Source of the DNA: Vibrio aquaticus
GTDB taxonomy: Bacteria; Pseudomonadota; Gammaproteobacteria; Enterobacterales; Vibrionaceae
Length of the DNA stretch: 64,000 nucleotides
Direction of reading: 5' to 3'
Assembly (NCBI RefSeq): GCF_003970385.1
Contig: NZ_RXZH01000013.1
Location: forward strand, 1-64,000
The notes under the pieces are model-generated. The model did not search any database. It worked only from the letters and a program-made list of their open reading frames with translations, and had not been told where the DNA came from. This document shows, piece after piece, positions 17,278 through 26,457 of this stretch. Within the stretch, counting starts at the first letter, position 1; every line of letters starts with the position of its first letter. Both the position numbers and the translations under genes were made by a program.

Positions 17278-18315
17278 CTATGGACGAGCCACAAAACCAA
17301 CGGCTTCGTATGCTTTCTTCAGCGTTTCTGCTGCGCGAGCTGAGGCTTTCTCTGCACCCTGCTTCATCACTTGATCCATATAAGCGCGATCAGCGCGGAT
17401 ACGGTGGTATTCAGATTGAATTGGCTCAAGCATTGCAACCAAGGCTTCACCAACGTCTTTCTTAAACGGACCATACATTTCAACGCCTTGGTATTTCGCT
17501 TCAATCTCTTCGAAGCTCATGCCTGTTGCTGCTGAGTACAGACCCATTAGGTTAGAGATGCCCGCTTTGTTATCCCAGTCATGTGCGATACGTGGTGGCG
17601 TTTCTGCATCTGTCTGAGCTTTGTTGATCTTCTTGATGATTGATTTCGGCTCTTCAAGCAGAGTAATCACGTTCTTACGGTTATCGTCAGACTTAGACAT
17701 CTTCTTCGTTGCATCTTGTAGGCTCATTACACGTGCATTCACAGTTGGAATATACGGCTCAGGCACCTGGAAGATTGGCTGCTCAGGCGAGTAGATATTG
17801 TTAAAGCGGTTAGCGATATCACGCGCGAGCTCTAGGTGTTGCTTCTGGTCACTACCTACTGGCACTTGATGCGCACCGTAAAGCAGAATGTCTGCAGCCA
17901 TAAGCACTGGGTAATCAAACAGACCCACGTTTACGTCACCAAATTGGCTCGATGAGTCTTTTGAGTAACGTGCAGACTTGTCTTTAAACTGAGTCATACG
18001 GCCCAGCTCGCCCATTTGCGTGTAACAGTTAAGAAGCCAACCAAGTTGAGCATGCTCTGGTACGTGTGACTGAACAAATAACGTGCTCTTTTGTGGATCA
18101 ACACCAACCGCGAGACAGATTGCTAATGCATCCAATGTTGCTTCATGCAACGCTTTCGGATCTTGGCGAACCGTAATCGCGTGCAGGTCTACAACACAGT
18201 ATTGGCAATCGTAATCGTCTTGCATCTGCTGCCATTGACGTAGAGCACCCAGGTAGTTACCGATACTTAGTTCACCTGATGGTTGAACACCACTCAATAC
18301 AATGGGCTTGCTCAT
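17278..18315 (-). CDS. trpS: Tryptophanyl-tRNA synthetase
   Basis: Charges tRNA-Trp; a class I synthetase of 345 residues. The HIGH-like motif appears as PSGELSIGNY at residues 12-21 and the KMSKS loop is at 205-209. The tryptophan-binding block GLFDYPVLMAADILLYGAHQ is present, followed by VPVGSDQKQHLEL. It is the last gene of the minus-strand run that includes gph, rpe, dam and damX, but a terminator-like hairpin ends 37 bases before its start codon, so transcription may depend on read-through or a local promoter. Confidence 0.96.
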   Translation of the reverse strand: MSKPIVLSGVQPSGELSIGNYLGALRQWQQMQDDYDCQYCVVDLHAITVRQDPKALHEATLDALAICLAVGVDPQKSTLFVQSHVPEHAQLGWLLNCYTQMGELGRMTQFKDKSARYSKDSSSQFGDVNVGLFDYPVLMAADILLYGAHQVPVGSDQKQHLELARDIANRFNNIYSPEQPIFQVPEPYIPTVNARVMSLQDATKKMSKSDDNRKNVITLLEEPKSIIKKINKAQTDAETPPRIAHDWDNKAGISNLMGLYSAATGMSFEEIEAKYQGVEMYGPFKKDVGEALVAMLEPIQSEYHRIRADRAYMDQVMKQGAEKASARAAETLKKAYEAVGFVARP

Positions 18316-18352
18316 GGGAATAATTCCTTTGACTTCTTATTACGAATAAATG

Positions 18353-18400
18353 AAAAAAACCGTGTAATCTCAGGTAGTCATTACCTCATCACACGGTTTA
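18353..18400 (-). terminator. Terminator-like hairpin between gph and trpS
   Basis: On the minus strand the stem AAACCGTGT ... ACACGGTTT encloses a second paired segment AGGTA / TACCT and is followed by seven T. Its place just ahead of trpS is unusual: it could end most gph transcripts or act as an attenuator. Confidence 0.75.
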
Positions 18401-18440
18401 CTCAGTGTACTCATTAACGAGTATTTTTAAAGATCTTTTA

Positions 18441-19127
18441 TTAGGCTTCAGTACAAACTGATACGGCTTCTAACAATTCTGCGATGGTGTCAGCGACATA
18501 ATCAGGGGTTGATGCCGAAATAGGTTCACCGTGGTTGTAGCCGTAAGTCAAACCGAACGAATGGCAACCCGCATTTTTCGCGGCTTTGATGTCATTGCTT
18601 GAGTCACCGACCATCATCATTTCATCAGCTTGGCAGTTGTGTTTCTCTAGCAGCCAGTTCAGCGCCATCGGGTTCGGCTTTTTCTCAGGGAAAGTATCAC
18701 CACCAATCACATCAACAAAGTACTTATCAATGCCATGTTTCGCCAGCACTTCTGGTACAAACTTCGATGGCTTGTTGGTGACCAGCGCCATCGTAAAGCC
18801 CGCTTTGTGCAGCTCAGCTAGCGTCTCTTTTACCGCAGGGTAAAGATGACTAAGCTTATGACCACTTTTCTCATAGTAATCATCAAATAACACACGAGCT
18901 TTAGCATGCAATTCAGGGTCAAGATCCGGTGACAACGTTAAGCTGCGGCTCAATGCACGGCCAATTAAGATGTCTGCGCCATTGCCCACATAATCGCGTA
19001 CCTGTTCTTCAGTCACTGACGGGTAACCTAACGCTTGTACTGCTTGGTCAGCAGCGACCGCTAAATCTGGCACACTGTCTAATAGCGTACCGTCTAAATC
19101 GAAAGCGATTAATTTAATATTACTCAT
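18441..19127 (-). CDS. gph: Phosphoglycolate phosphatase
   Basis: A HAD-superfamily phosphatase that removes phosphate from 2-phosphoglycolate formed during DNA repair. The 228-residue protein has motif I FDLDGTLLDS with nucleophile D10 and acid D12, a helical cap, motif II LVTNKPS and motif III/IV KPNPMAL ... MMVGDSSNDIKAAKNAG. It starts four bases after the rpe stop codon on the same strand, so the two are surely co-transcribed, as in E. coli. Confidence 0.93.
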   Translation of the reverse strand: MSNIKLIAFDLDGTLLDSVPDLAVAADQAVQALGYPSVTEEQVRDYVGNGADILIGRALSRSLTLSPDLDPELHAKARVLFDDYYEKSGHKLSHLYPAVKETLAELHKAGFTMALVTNKPSKFVPEVLAKHGIDKYFVDVIGGDTFPEKKPNPMALNWLLEKHNCQADEMMMVGDSSNDIKAAKNAGCHSFGLTYGYNHGEPISASTPDYVADTIAELLEAVSVCTEA

Positions 19128-19131
19128 TGAA

Positions 19132-19803
19132 TCAGTTAACCTTTGCTAGCTCAGCGCGCATTTGGTCGAACACTTCTTTGTAATCTGGTTGGTTAAAGAT
19201 TGCAGAACCTGCGACAAACATATCCGCGCCCGCTTCAGCAATCTCTTTGATGTTATCAACCTTAACACCACCGTCGATTTCTAGGCGAATGTCACGACCT
19301 GATTCGTCAATCATCTTACGTACTGCACGAAGCTTATCTAACGTGTTCGGGATGAATGATTGACCGCCAAAGCCTGGGTTCACAGACATCAGCAGAATCA
19401 TGTCCACTTTGTCCATGATGTATTCAAGATGAGAGAGTGGCGTTGCAGGGTTTAGTACCACGCCCGCTTTACAACCGTGCTCTTTGATCAGTTGAAGTGT
19501 GCGGTCAACGTGCTCCGAAGCTTCAATGTGGAAAGTGATCATGGAAGCGCCAGCTTTAGCAAAGTCAGGAATGATGCGATCAACAGGCTTAACCATTAGG
19601 TGTACATCAATCGGTGCCGTGATGCCGTAGTCACGCAGTGCCTGACAGATAGGTGCGCCAAAAGTTAGGTTAGGTACGTAGTGGTTATCCATTACGTCAA
19701 AGTGAACGACATCAGCCCCTGCTGCGAGCACTTTTTCTACGTCTTCGCCTAGGCGAGCCATATCCGCAGACAGAATTGATGGAGCGATAAGGAAATCTTT
19801 CAT
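19132..19803 (-). CDS. rpe: Ribulose-phosphate 3-epimerase
   Basis: Interconverts ribulose 5-phosphate and xylulose 5-phosphate in the pentose phosphate pathway. The 223-aa TIM barrel begins MKDFLIAPSILSADMARLGE; the metal and catalytic sites are in HFDVMDNHYVPNLTFG, DVHLMVKPVDR, MSVNPGFGGQSFI and LEIDGGVKVDN. GAGG lies ahead of the ATG. It sits between dam and gph in the E. coli order. Confidence 0.96.
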   Translation of the reverse strand: MKDFLIAPSILSADMARLGEDVEKVLAAGADVVHFDVMDNHYVPNLTFGAPICQALRDYGITAPIDVHLMVKPVDRIIPDFAKAGASMITFHIEASEHVDRTLQLIKEHGCKAGVVLNPATPLSHLEYIMDKVDMILLMSVNPGFGGQSFIPNTLDKLRAVRKMIDESGRDIRLEIDGGVKVDNIKEIAEAGADMFVAGSAIFNQPDYKEVFDQMRAELAKVN

Positions 19804-19908
19804 ACCTGACCTCTAGTATTAATTGGCATCATTGCACACTGAAGAAACTTTGCGCGCAATTCTACCTAAGCTAAAGGTCAGAAGATAGGGAAGCTTAATG
19901 AAATGTGA

Positions 19909-20736
19909 CTATTTGCCTTCAACCGGTCGGAAAAGCGCAAGAAGTTCATCAACTTTGTTGCGACCTGCTCCATTGCGGCTAATGGTACGTTTCACCTTCA
20001 CCACATTAAGCTCAGCACCATGATACAAACGGCGTGTCAATGTGGTGTCGTGGTTTGAGATAAGCACGGGAATACCACGTTCTGTCGCGGCCCTTTCTGC
20101 AACATCGGCCAGTGCAGCTTGGTCATCCAAGGTGAAACCATTACCTGCATAGGAAGTGAAGTTAGCGGTACTAGAAAGCGGCGCATACGGTGGATCACAA
20201 TAAACCACACTGCCCTTGCGCGCGCGTTTAAAGGTTTCTGTGTAACCTTCACAAACGAACGTTGCTTTCTTGGCTTTCTCTGCAAAAAACTCCAACTCGG
20301 CTTCAGGGAAATACGGTTTCTTGTACGAGCCAAACGGTACATTAAAACCGCCTTTTTTGTTGTAACGGCACAGACCATTAAAGCCAAAGCGATTCATGTA
20401 AAGGAACGCAAGCGAACGGTACATCACATCATCGGTAGCATTAAACTGCGCACGAACATCAAGATACGCTTCTTTGCGGTTGTTCTCTGGGCAGAACCAA
20501 CGCTTCGCTTCAGAAATATACGCTTGTGGGTTCTCTTTGAGCAGGTTGTAGAGGTTGATCAGATCTGGGTTGATATCCGCCAGTAGGTACTGCTCATAGT
20601 CAGTATTCAGAAAGACAGAACCAGCACCAACGAACGGCTCTACCAGTTTACGAGCCTCAGGCAAGTGACGCTGGATATCTTCGACAAGTCCGTATTTTCC
20701 ACCTGCCCATTTCAGGAAGGCACGCTGCTTCTTCAT
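19909..20736 (-). CDS. dam: DNA adenine methyltransferase Dam
   Basis: Methylates adenine in GATC, guiding mismatch repair and replication timing, and essential in Vibrio cholerae where it controls chromosome 2 replication. The 275-residue protein has the FxGxG-type SAM motif FVGAGSVF at 35-42, the N-terminal LKWAGGKY and the catalytic DPPY at 181-184, the same position as in E. coli Dam. It lies in the standard damX-dam-rpe-gph order on the minus strand. Confidence 0.96.
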   Translation of the reverse strand: MKKQRAFLKWAGGKYGLVEDIQRHLPEARKLVEPFVGAGSVFLNTDYEQYLLADINPDLINLYNLLKENPQAYISEAKRWFCPENNRKEAYLDVRAQFNATDDVMYRSLAFLYMNRFGFNGLCRYNKKGGFNVPFGSYKKPYFPEAELEFFAEKAKKATFVCEGYTETFKRARKGSVVYCDPPYAPLSSTANFTSYAGNGFTLDDQAALADVAERAATERGIPVLISNHDTTLTRRLYHGAELNVVKVKRTISRNGAGRNKVDELLALFRPVEGK

Positions 20737-20829
20737 CTACTGCTCTATCTATCAACCACAAATTAAGGCTGCGGAATGTAACATATTTTGCAATTAATCT
20801 CAGACTATTTTCTGGCTAAAGTGCGGTTT

Positions 20830-22338
20830 CTAGTTGTCTCGTTCAACGCGTTCAATTTCACGTTGAACCTGGGTAAGAGATTTTGCCCAAGGTTCTAAGT
20901 TTTGCAGCTCTTCGGAAAGGCTTTGCACTGCATCACGAGCCACTTGGATCGTTGGGAAGTTATCGTAAGTGATGATGTACCAATCAACATCATTTCGAAT
21001 CGTTGGATAGATAAAGACCTGATTCGCTAAATCGTATTGATCGATAAACTTTTGTACTTCTTCCAGTGAATTAACGGCGGCGAGCTGTAAGGTATAGCTA
21101 CGAGGAGAAAAGCTCTTAAGCTCATCTTTAGTGAAAGAGAATTTAATCACAGTAGGTGCAGGCTGCTCAGCTTGAGTTGCCGCCGCTTGCTCTACAGGTA
21201 CGTCAACCGTTGTAGCAGGAGCCTCTTCTGTTGGAATTGACTGCTCAACCACTTGCTCAATTGGTTTGGTATCGACACTTTCTGGTTTGTTTTCCAGCAA
21301 GGCATCAACCACATCAGAGGTAATTATCACACGTTGGTGGTCATCATCTGCATTGCCCACACTCGAGATTTGCTCTGTGACATCAGGTGGCAATGATAGT
21401 GAATCATCTTCAGCGGATGCCAAAGTAGGATCAACTACAGTCTCAGGCTCAATTACTTCACCATCGATAGCGGTATCCGGAACGTCTTCAGGTAAGGTAG
21501 GAATCACTGTTTGTTCGATACTGCTTGTGATCTGTTGTGCTTTGTCATCGGGAGTCGGTTGAGACATCATCCACCAATAGCCTCCCCCAATCAGTAACAA
21601 TAACACCAACACCAATAATGCAATGTTTATTGGTGAGCCTACGATAGAGCGGATAACAATCCTTTTTTCCACTTTGTGTTCCCCTAATGCCATAAGTTCG
21701 CCCGGACGGCGAGCAACGGTACGATATGCATTACGCACTCGTTTTTCCATGTCATCTTCGACATGGCGAATCACCAAATGTTCAAAAAAGCGGTCAGCTT
21801 CTTGTTGCGATAACGTATCAATTTCCAAATCGATCGGCTTGTGCTCTTGGCCATAACTCAAACGCGTCAACAAGGCGTCCAAATTTTTCGGCAAAGTGAA
21901 CAGCAAAACATTCACCGTCCAACCCGGATTCATTTGTGCTTCAAGTACTAGCATCCACAACTCGGAAATGAACGATTCATTCAAGAGATGTGCATCATCA
22001 ATGACGATCACCACATCGCACGTTTCACCGTCCATTAAACGGCGGAAGGATTCTGTAATCGAGTCGGCTGGATTAAAAAGCGGTTCAGAGATGAGCTGCG
22101 TTAAGATGGTAGACCGACGTTGGTCATCATCTTGGTTTGGAAAACACATCAGCAGAGACTGATTCTTCTCTTGAGCCCAAGACTCCAAATAGTACTGAGC
22201 CAGCCAAGTTTTCCCGGCCCCTTTTGCCCCCGCAATGGTGACAAGATTGGAACCAAAATTGGTCAGCAGCTGTAATCGCTCTAACAGCTCAATTTGTGAG
22301 TCTAACTCCAACACACGTGGATCATGCGCCAAGCTCAT
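20830..22338 (-). CDS. damX: Cell-division SPOR protein DamX with AAA-type ATPase domain
   Basis: An inner-membrane division protein that gathers at the septum by binding denuded peptidoglycan. The 502-residue protein has an N-terminal AAA-type ATPase region with Walker A GAKGAGKT at 37-44 and Walker B VVIVIDDAHLL, one membrane helix (INIALLVLVLLLLIGGGYWW, around 240-260), a long Glu/Pro/Thr-rich periplasmic linker, and a C-terminal SPOR domain (SYTLQLAAVNSLEEVQKFI onward). It lies between aroB and dam. The name follows synteny and domain order. Confidence 0.9.
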   Translation of the reverse strand: MSLAHDPRVLELDSQIELLERLQLLTNFGSNLVTIAGAKGAGKTWLAQYYLESWAQEKNQSLLMCFPNQDDDQRRSTILTQLISEPLFNPADSITESFRRLMDGETCDVVIVIDDAHLLNESFISELWMLVLEAQMNPGWTVNVLLFTLPKNLDALLTRLSYGQEHKPIDLEIDTLSQQEADRFFEHLVIRHVEDDMEKRVRNAYRTVARRPGELMALGEHKVEKRIVIRSIVGSPINIALLVLVLLLLIGGGYWWMMSQPTPDDKAQQITSSIEQTVIPTLPEDVPDTAIDGEVIEPETVVDPTLASAEDDSLSLPPDVTEQISSVGNADDDHQRVIITSDVVDALLENKPESVDTKPIEQVVEQSIPTEEAPATTVDVPVEQAAATQAEQPAPTVIKFSFTKDELKSFSPRSYTLQLAAVNSLEEVQKFIDQYDLANQVFIYPTIRNDVDWYIITYDNFPTIQVARDAVQSLSEELQNLEPWAKSLTQVQREIERVERDN

Positions 22339-22418
22339 TTCAAAACCCTAAAGAATCGATGCAGCAGCATCAACCGACACACGAGTACGCGCTCAGCTGA
22401 TACTACAAACAAGAAGAT

Positions 22419-23507
22419 TTAAACGTTGCGTGCAAAGTCGATGGCTTGCTCTATGATCGACTCAGGCACACCTTTTACCACTTCGGCCGTGCCGATACTG
22501 GTTGGTAATACTAGACGAAGCTCTCCTGCCAACACCTTTTTATCGCGCATCATATGCTTCATAAAGTCAGCAAATGACATCTGCTCTGGTGTGTGTACCG
22601 GTAGCTTTGCTCTTTTCAGTATAGAGAGGATTCGCTCAACTTGCTCTTCGCTGATAAGACCTTGAAGCTGCGCCGTTTTAGCCGCCATTACCGTACCAGA
22701 AGAGACCGCTTCACCATGTAGCCAGTTACCATAACCCAGTTCAGCTTCAATCGCATGACCAAATGTATGACCTAGGTTCAGCAATGCACGAATACCTGAC
22801 TCTTTCTCATCTTTTGCCACGACTTCTGCCTTAATTTGGCAGCAGCGCGCAATCGCATAAGTCAGAGCTTGCTCATCAAGCTGATACAGTTTGTCTAGGT
22901 TCTCTTCTAACCAAACAAAGAAATCGGGATCGTAAATAATGCCGTATTTGATCACTTCAGCAATACCAGCGGCAAACTCTCGTTCAGGCAGAGTCTTCAA
23001 ACAGTCGGTATCGATCACCACCGCTTTGGGTTGGTAAAACGCACCAATCATGTTTTTACCAAGTGGGTGATTCACTGCGGTTTTTCCACCGACTGACGAG
23101 TCCACTTGGGACAACAGTGTGGTTGGAATTTGAATGAAGTCGACGCCACGTTGATAACAAGCCGAAGAAAATCCAACCAAATCACCGATCACACCGCCGC
23201 CAAGCGCAATAACAACCACATCACGAGCAAAGTTACCTTCAAGCAGGTAGCTCATTACGGTGTTAAACGTATCGAGTGACTTGTACTGCTCGCCATCAGG
23301 CAGTTCAAGAAGAGAAGCGTCACAACCAAGGTGCTGTAACTGAGATAGGATTTTATCGGCGTAAAGTGGAGCCACTGTGATATTCGATATCACGACCACT
23401 TTTTGTTTTGCTGATAAGAAAGAAAGGTGGGCCGGATCATTAAATAATCCGGCGCCAATTGAGATTGGATAGCTACGCTCACCTAAGCTGACCGTAATCC
23501 GTTCCAT
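22419..23507 (-). CDS. aroB: 3-dehydroquinate synthase
   Basis: Second step of the shikimate pathway, closing DAHP into 3-dehydroquinate with NAD+ and a divalent metal. The 362-residue protein shows the NAD-binding ELPDGEQYKS and VIALGGGVIGDLVGF, the lysine-rich site FIQIPTTLLSQVDSSVGGKT, and metal ligands in AEVIKYG, NLGHTFGHAIE and LHGEAVS. It starts 25 bases after the aroK stop, giving the classic aroKB pair. Confidence 0.96.
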   Translation of the reverse strand: MERITVSLGERSYPISIGAGLFNDPAHLSFLSAKQKVVVISNITVAPLYADKILSQLQHLGCDASLLELPDGEQYKSLDTFNTVMSYLLEGNFARDVVVIALGGGVIGDLVGFSSACYQRGVDFIQIPTTLLSQVDSSVGGKTAVNHPLGKNMIGAFYQPKAVVIDTDCLKTLPEREFAAGIAEVIKYGIIYDPDFFVWLEENLDKLYQLDEQALTYAIARCCQIKAEVVAKDEKESGIRALLNLGHTFGHAIEAELGYGNWLHGEAVSSGTVMAAKTAQLQGLISEEQVERILSILKRAKLPVHTPEQMSFADFMKHMMRDKKVLAGELRLVLPTSIGTAEVVKGVPESIIEQAIDFARNV

Positions 23508-23532
23508 GGGTATTCTCCAATTGCTAAAAGTC

Positions 23533-24051
23533 TTAACGTTCTTCTAGCATTTTTACGATCTGGTTGGCTACCACTTTTGCACTTTGATCGTCTGTACGTA
23601 CTGTGTAATCCGCAATTTCTTCATAAAGTGGGTTACGTTCTCCAGCTAGAGACACTAACACTTCACGTGGATCATCAGTTTGTAGTAATGGGCGCTTCTT
23701 GTCGCGGTTAGTACGAGCAAGTTGCTTTTCAATTGTTGTTTCTAGGTATACAACAATACCGCGCGCAGAAAGACGGTTACGGTTTTCTTTGCTCTTAATT
23801 GAACCACCACCCGTCGCAAGAACAATGCCTTGCTCATCGGTGAGGTCATTAATCACAGATTCTTCGCGTTTGCGGAAGCCGTCTTCGCCTTCAACATCAA
23901 ATACCCAAGCGATATCTGCGCCAGTGCGTTCTTCAATAACGGTATCAGAATCAACAAACTCCATGTGAAGTTGTTGAGCTAGGTGTCTACCGATTGTGCT
24001 CTTGCCGGCACCCATAGGGCCAACAAGGAAAATATTGCGTTTCTCAGCCAT
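23533..24051 (-). CDS. aroK: Shikimate kinase I
   Basis: Phosphorylates shikimate with ATP. The 172-residue P-loop kinase has Walker A GPMGAGKST at 11-19, the shikimate-binding DSDTVIE and RKREE regions, GGGSIKS and the lid with RPLL. The length and the order aroK-aroB downstream of the pil operon match E. coli and V. cholerae. A structured 59-base hairpin lies in the gap to pilQ. Confidence 0.95.
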   Translation of the reverse strand: MAEKRNIFLVGPMGAGKSTIGRHLAQQLHMEFVDSDTVIEERTGADIAWVFDVEGEDGFRKREESVINDLTDEQGIVLATGGGSIKSKENRNRLSARGIVVYLETTIEKQLARTNRDKKRPLLQTDDPREVLVSLAGERNPLYEEIADYTVRTDDQSAKVVANQIVKMLEER

Positions 24052-24132
24052 GTTTAGCAGTAATTTACAACGTTAATTCAATGACATCGCCACAAGGAAA
24101 GCCAGTTTATAACTAGCAGTAAAAATGCTTGT

Positions 24133-24191
24133 GGCACCTATTCCTCACAGATAATTCGTGATAAGACCCGAAATTATCTAGATAAGGTGCC
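24133..24191 (-). other. Nested hairpin in the pilQ-aroK gap
   Basis: An outer 7-bp stem (GGCACCT 24133-24139 / AGGTGCC 24185-24191) encloses an inner 10-bp stem (AGATAATTCG / CGAATTATCT apart from one bulged A) with a 10-base loop. There is no T run right after it on either strand, so it is not a plain terminator. It may be a processing or attenuation structure between pilQ and aroKB. Confidence 0.5.
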
Positions 24192-24228
24192 CTTAATGCA
24201 AACTTTATTTTTTCACCTGAACCAATTC

Positions 24229-25941
24229 TTATTGAATTACGACTTTCGGCGTGACGAAAATAAGCAGCTCACTTTTGCCCATTTGTTGATACGTTCGGCG
24301 GAAAAGCGCACCAAGTACGGGTAAGTCACCCAGCAGTGGCACCTTATCAACCGCATCAGTCACACTGTGTTGGAAAATACCACCCAGTACGACTGTCTCA
24401 CCATTTTCAACCAACACTTGCGTACCAATACGCTGAGTATTGATCGCGACCGCTTCACCTGTTCCTGTTTTAACTATGTCACCTGGTCTATCTTGAGTGA
24501 CGCTCAGATCAAGCACCAGTCGGTTGTCAGGCGTGATTTGAGGGGTAACCTTGAGGCTAAGTACCGCTTTTTTAAAGGCAACGCTGGTCGCGCCGCTAGA
24601 AGAAGACTCAAGGTAAGGGATTTCTGTACCTTGCTCAATATAAGCCGGTTTTTTGTTGGTAGTAATAAGGCGAGGACTTGAGATTACTTCCGCTTTCGAT
24701 TCACGTTGAAGTGCAGAGAGTTCCAAATCCAACAACATATCAGAGCCAAGCTTAGCGACTTGGAATGCCAGTGTGGATGCATTAGCTGAAGTGGCCGCTA
24801 AATTGACGTTGAGCATGTCATCAATCGGCACCACACCAAAAACGTTATCTTCAATGCTGCCACCAATTGAGGTGCTGCCGTTGGTGTTGCTGTATCCCCA
24901 ACGAACGCCAAGCTCATCAAGGTTACCCTCGTTCACCGTCACAATACGTGCTTCAATTTGAACTTGTTTCACAGGAATATCGAGCGAACTGACAATCTCT
25001 CGAATCACATCAATATTTTCTTGAAGGTCGCGAATGAGTAGCGCATTGGTACGCTCATCAACACTTAATGAACCTCTCTCAGAGAGCATGCTAATCGCGC
25101 CGTCACCATCGATCATTTCAGCAATTTCTGACGCTTTAGCGAAGTTTACTTTAACAATTTCTGAGGTCAGGTCGCCTAATTCTTCTTCTAGGCGAGCCTT
25201 CTCTAAGATTTGGCGCTCACGAGCATCCAGTTCCGCTTTGGGCGCAATAAGGACAACATTGCCATCGACACGCTTATCTAGGCCTTTGACTTGAAGGATA
25301 ATGTCTAATACTTGCTGCCAAGGGACACCGTCTAGACGCAAGGTTAAGTTACCGCTTACCGAATCAGAAACCACTAAGTTAAAGTCGTTGTAATCAGCGA
25401 TGAGCTGCAATACGTTTCGAACAGGGATATCTTGGAAGTTGATGGAGATCTTCTTACCCTCTTGCTCAAGAATGCTTTTTTGTTTTGGCTTTTCGGCTTC
25501 TTTAACCTCTTTAACCACCACTTCTAGGTAGTTGCCATTTAGGCTGTAGTCGTAGCTGTAATTACCGTTAATCGACGCCACCAGCAATGCACTCGGTTGT
25601 TTACGAAACACTTCAATTGATTCAACGTTAGTCGCGAAGTCTTTCACATCCACAAGGTAGAGCTTATCGTCTGGTACTTGAGTATTGAGTAGTTCGATGC
25701 TTAAGCCCTGCTCTGACTTTTGTAAATCAACCGCGACTTGTGGGTTAGCCAACTGGACAATAATTTTGGCATGCTTCTCGTCATCCACTCTAAAATCGAT
25801 GCCTTTAAGTAAGTTCTCTCCACCATCCTGAGCGATACTCATGGCGGAAAAACTCGCCAGACACATCAGCCACATGACTCTCATGTAGCGAAAATAATTC
25901 TGCTTAAATCCGTTTATCATTTTTATACTAACCTTTGACAT
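24229..25941 (-). CDS. pilQ: Type IV pilus secretin PilQ
   Basis: Forms the outer-membrane ring through which type IV pili pass, including the competence pilus of vibrios. The 570-residue precursor has a signal sequence (helix RVMWLMCLASFSAMSIA), an AMIN domain (about 45-150), an STN/N0 domain with ISINFQDIPVRNVLQLIADY, an N1 domain and the secretin core with QIEARIVTVNEGNLDELGVRW-type sequence (broken here for brevity) and VENGETVVLGGIF. The first codon abuts the pilP stop; an alternative ATG at 25920 is possible. Last gene of pilMNOPQ. Confidence 0.94.
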   Translation of the reverse strand: MSKVSIKMINGFKQNYFRYMRVMWLMCLASFSAMSIAQDGGENLLKGIDFRVDDEKHAKIIVQLANPQVAVDLQKSEQGLSIELLNTQVPDDKLYLVDVKDFATNVESIEVFRKQPSALLVASINGNYSYDYSLNGNYLEVVVKEVKEAEKPKQKSILEQEGKKISINFQDIPVRNVLQLIADYNDFNLVVSDSVSGNLTLRLDGVPWQQVLDIILQVKGLDKRVDGNVVLIAPKAELDARERQILEKARLEEELGDLTSEIVKVNFAKASEIAEMIDGDGAISMLSERGSLSVDERTNALLIRDLQENIDVIREIVSSLDIPVKQVQIEARIVTVNEGNLDELGVRWGYSNTNGSTSIGGSIEDNVFGVVPIDDMLNVNLAATSANASTLAFQVAKLGSDMLLDLELSALQRESKAEVISSPRLITTNKKPAYIEQGTEIPYLESSSSGATSVAFKKAVLSLKVTPQITPDNRLVLDLSVTQDRPGDIVKTGTGEAVAINTQRIGTQVLVENGETVVLGGIFQHSVTDAVDKVPLLGDLPVLGALFRRTYQQMGKSELLIFVTPKVVIQ

Positions 25942-26457
25942 CTACTTGAGCGCTAACTTGACGTTACGCTTATTCCAACACCCTAAACCATCCGGTAAGG
26001 TTTCATTAATCTGTAAGTATTTCGCGGTCACTCGAGTGACTTTGCCGTTGTTCACGCCGATGTACTGGCCTGCATTGACCTTGACGACACTGCCTGCAGG
26101 AGTTTGCACCAAGGCTGAGACGCGACCATTGCTGCTCATGACTCCCTTTAAACGAAGTTTCGAAAGTGGGTACCTTTCTAGCTCTCCACTTTTTCTGCGT
26201 TTGCTGGGCTGCCAACAGTTTTTCTTCACGGTCGGTTGGTTGAGGACTAAGGCTTCTTGAGGCAGGACAAATGGCTCTCGACTTTGGTGAGCCACGTACT
26301 TTGAAATTTTAAAGTCGATCACTGGTGCGAGATCGATGACATCTTGTCGAGCCTGACTTTCTACTTTGGCAATATGGTCATCCAGAGAGTCTTCATTCGC
26401 CTGACAGCCCGTAAGAAGGGTCAGCAAAGCAAGAGAGAGTAACGTTCTACTTTTCAT
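25942..26457 (-). CDS. pilP: Type IV pilus lipoprotein PilP
   Basis: An inner-membrane lipoprotein linking the PilMNO platform to the PilQ secretin. The 171-residue precursor starts MKSRTLLSLALLTLLTGCQA, where LTGC is the lipobox and the cysteine the lipid site. The C-terminal beta domain is visible in LRLKGVMSSNGRVSALVQTP and VNAGQYIGVNNGKV. The chosen ATG overlaps the end of pilO by 11 bases, which fits tight coupling; the longer open frame to 26499 would hide the signal peptide. Confidence 0.92.
   Translation of the reverse strand: MKSRTLLSLALLTLLTGCQANEDSLDDHIAKVESQARQDVIDLAPVIDFKISKYVAHQSREPFVLPQEALVLNQPTVKKNCWQPSKRRKSGELERYPLSKLRLKGVMSSNGRVSALVQTPAGSVVKVNAGQYIGVNNGKVTRVTAKYLQINETLPDGLGCWNKRNVKLALK

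Noticed and set aside
18330..18420. Tryptophan attenuator with leader peptide before trpS
   Set aside because: The only short open frame over the hairpin has no Trp codons and no alternative anti-terminator pairing was apparent.
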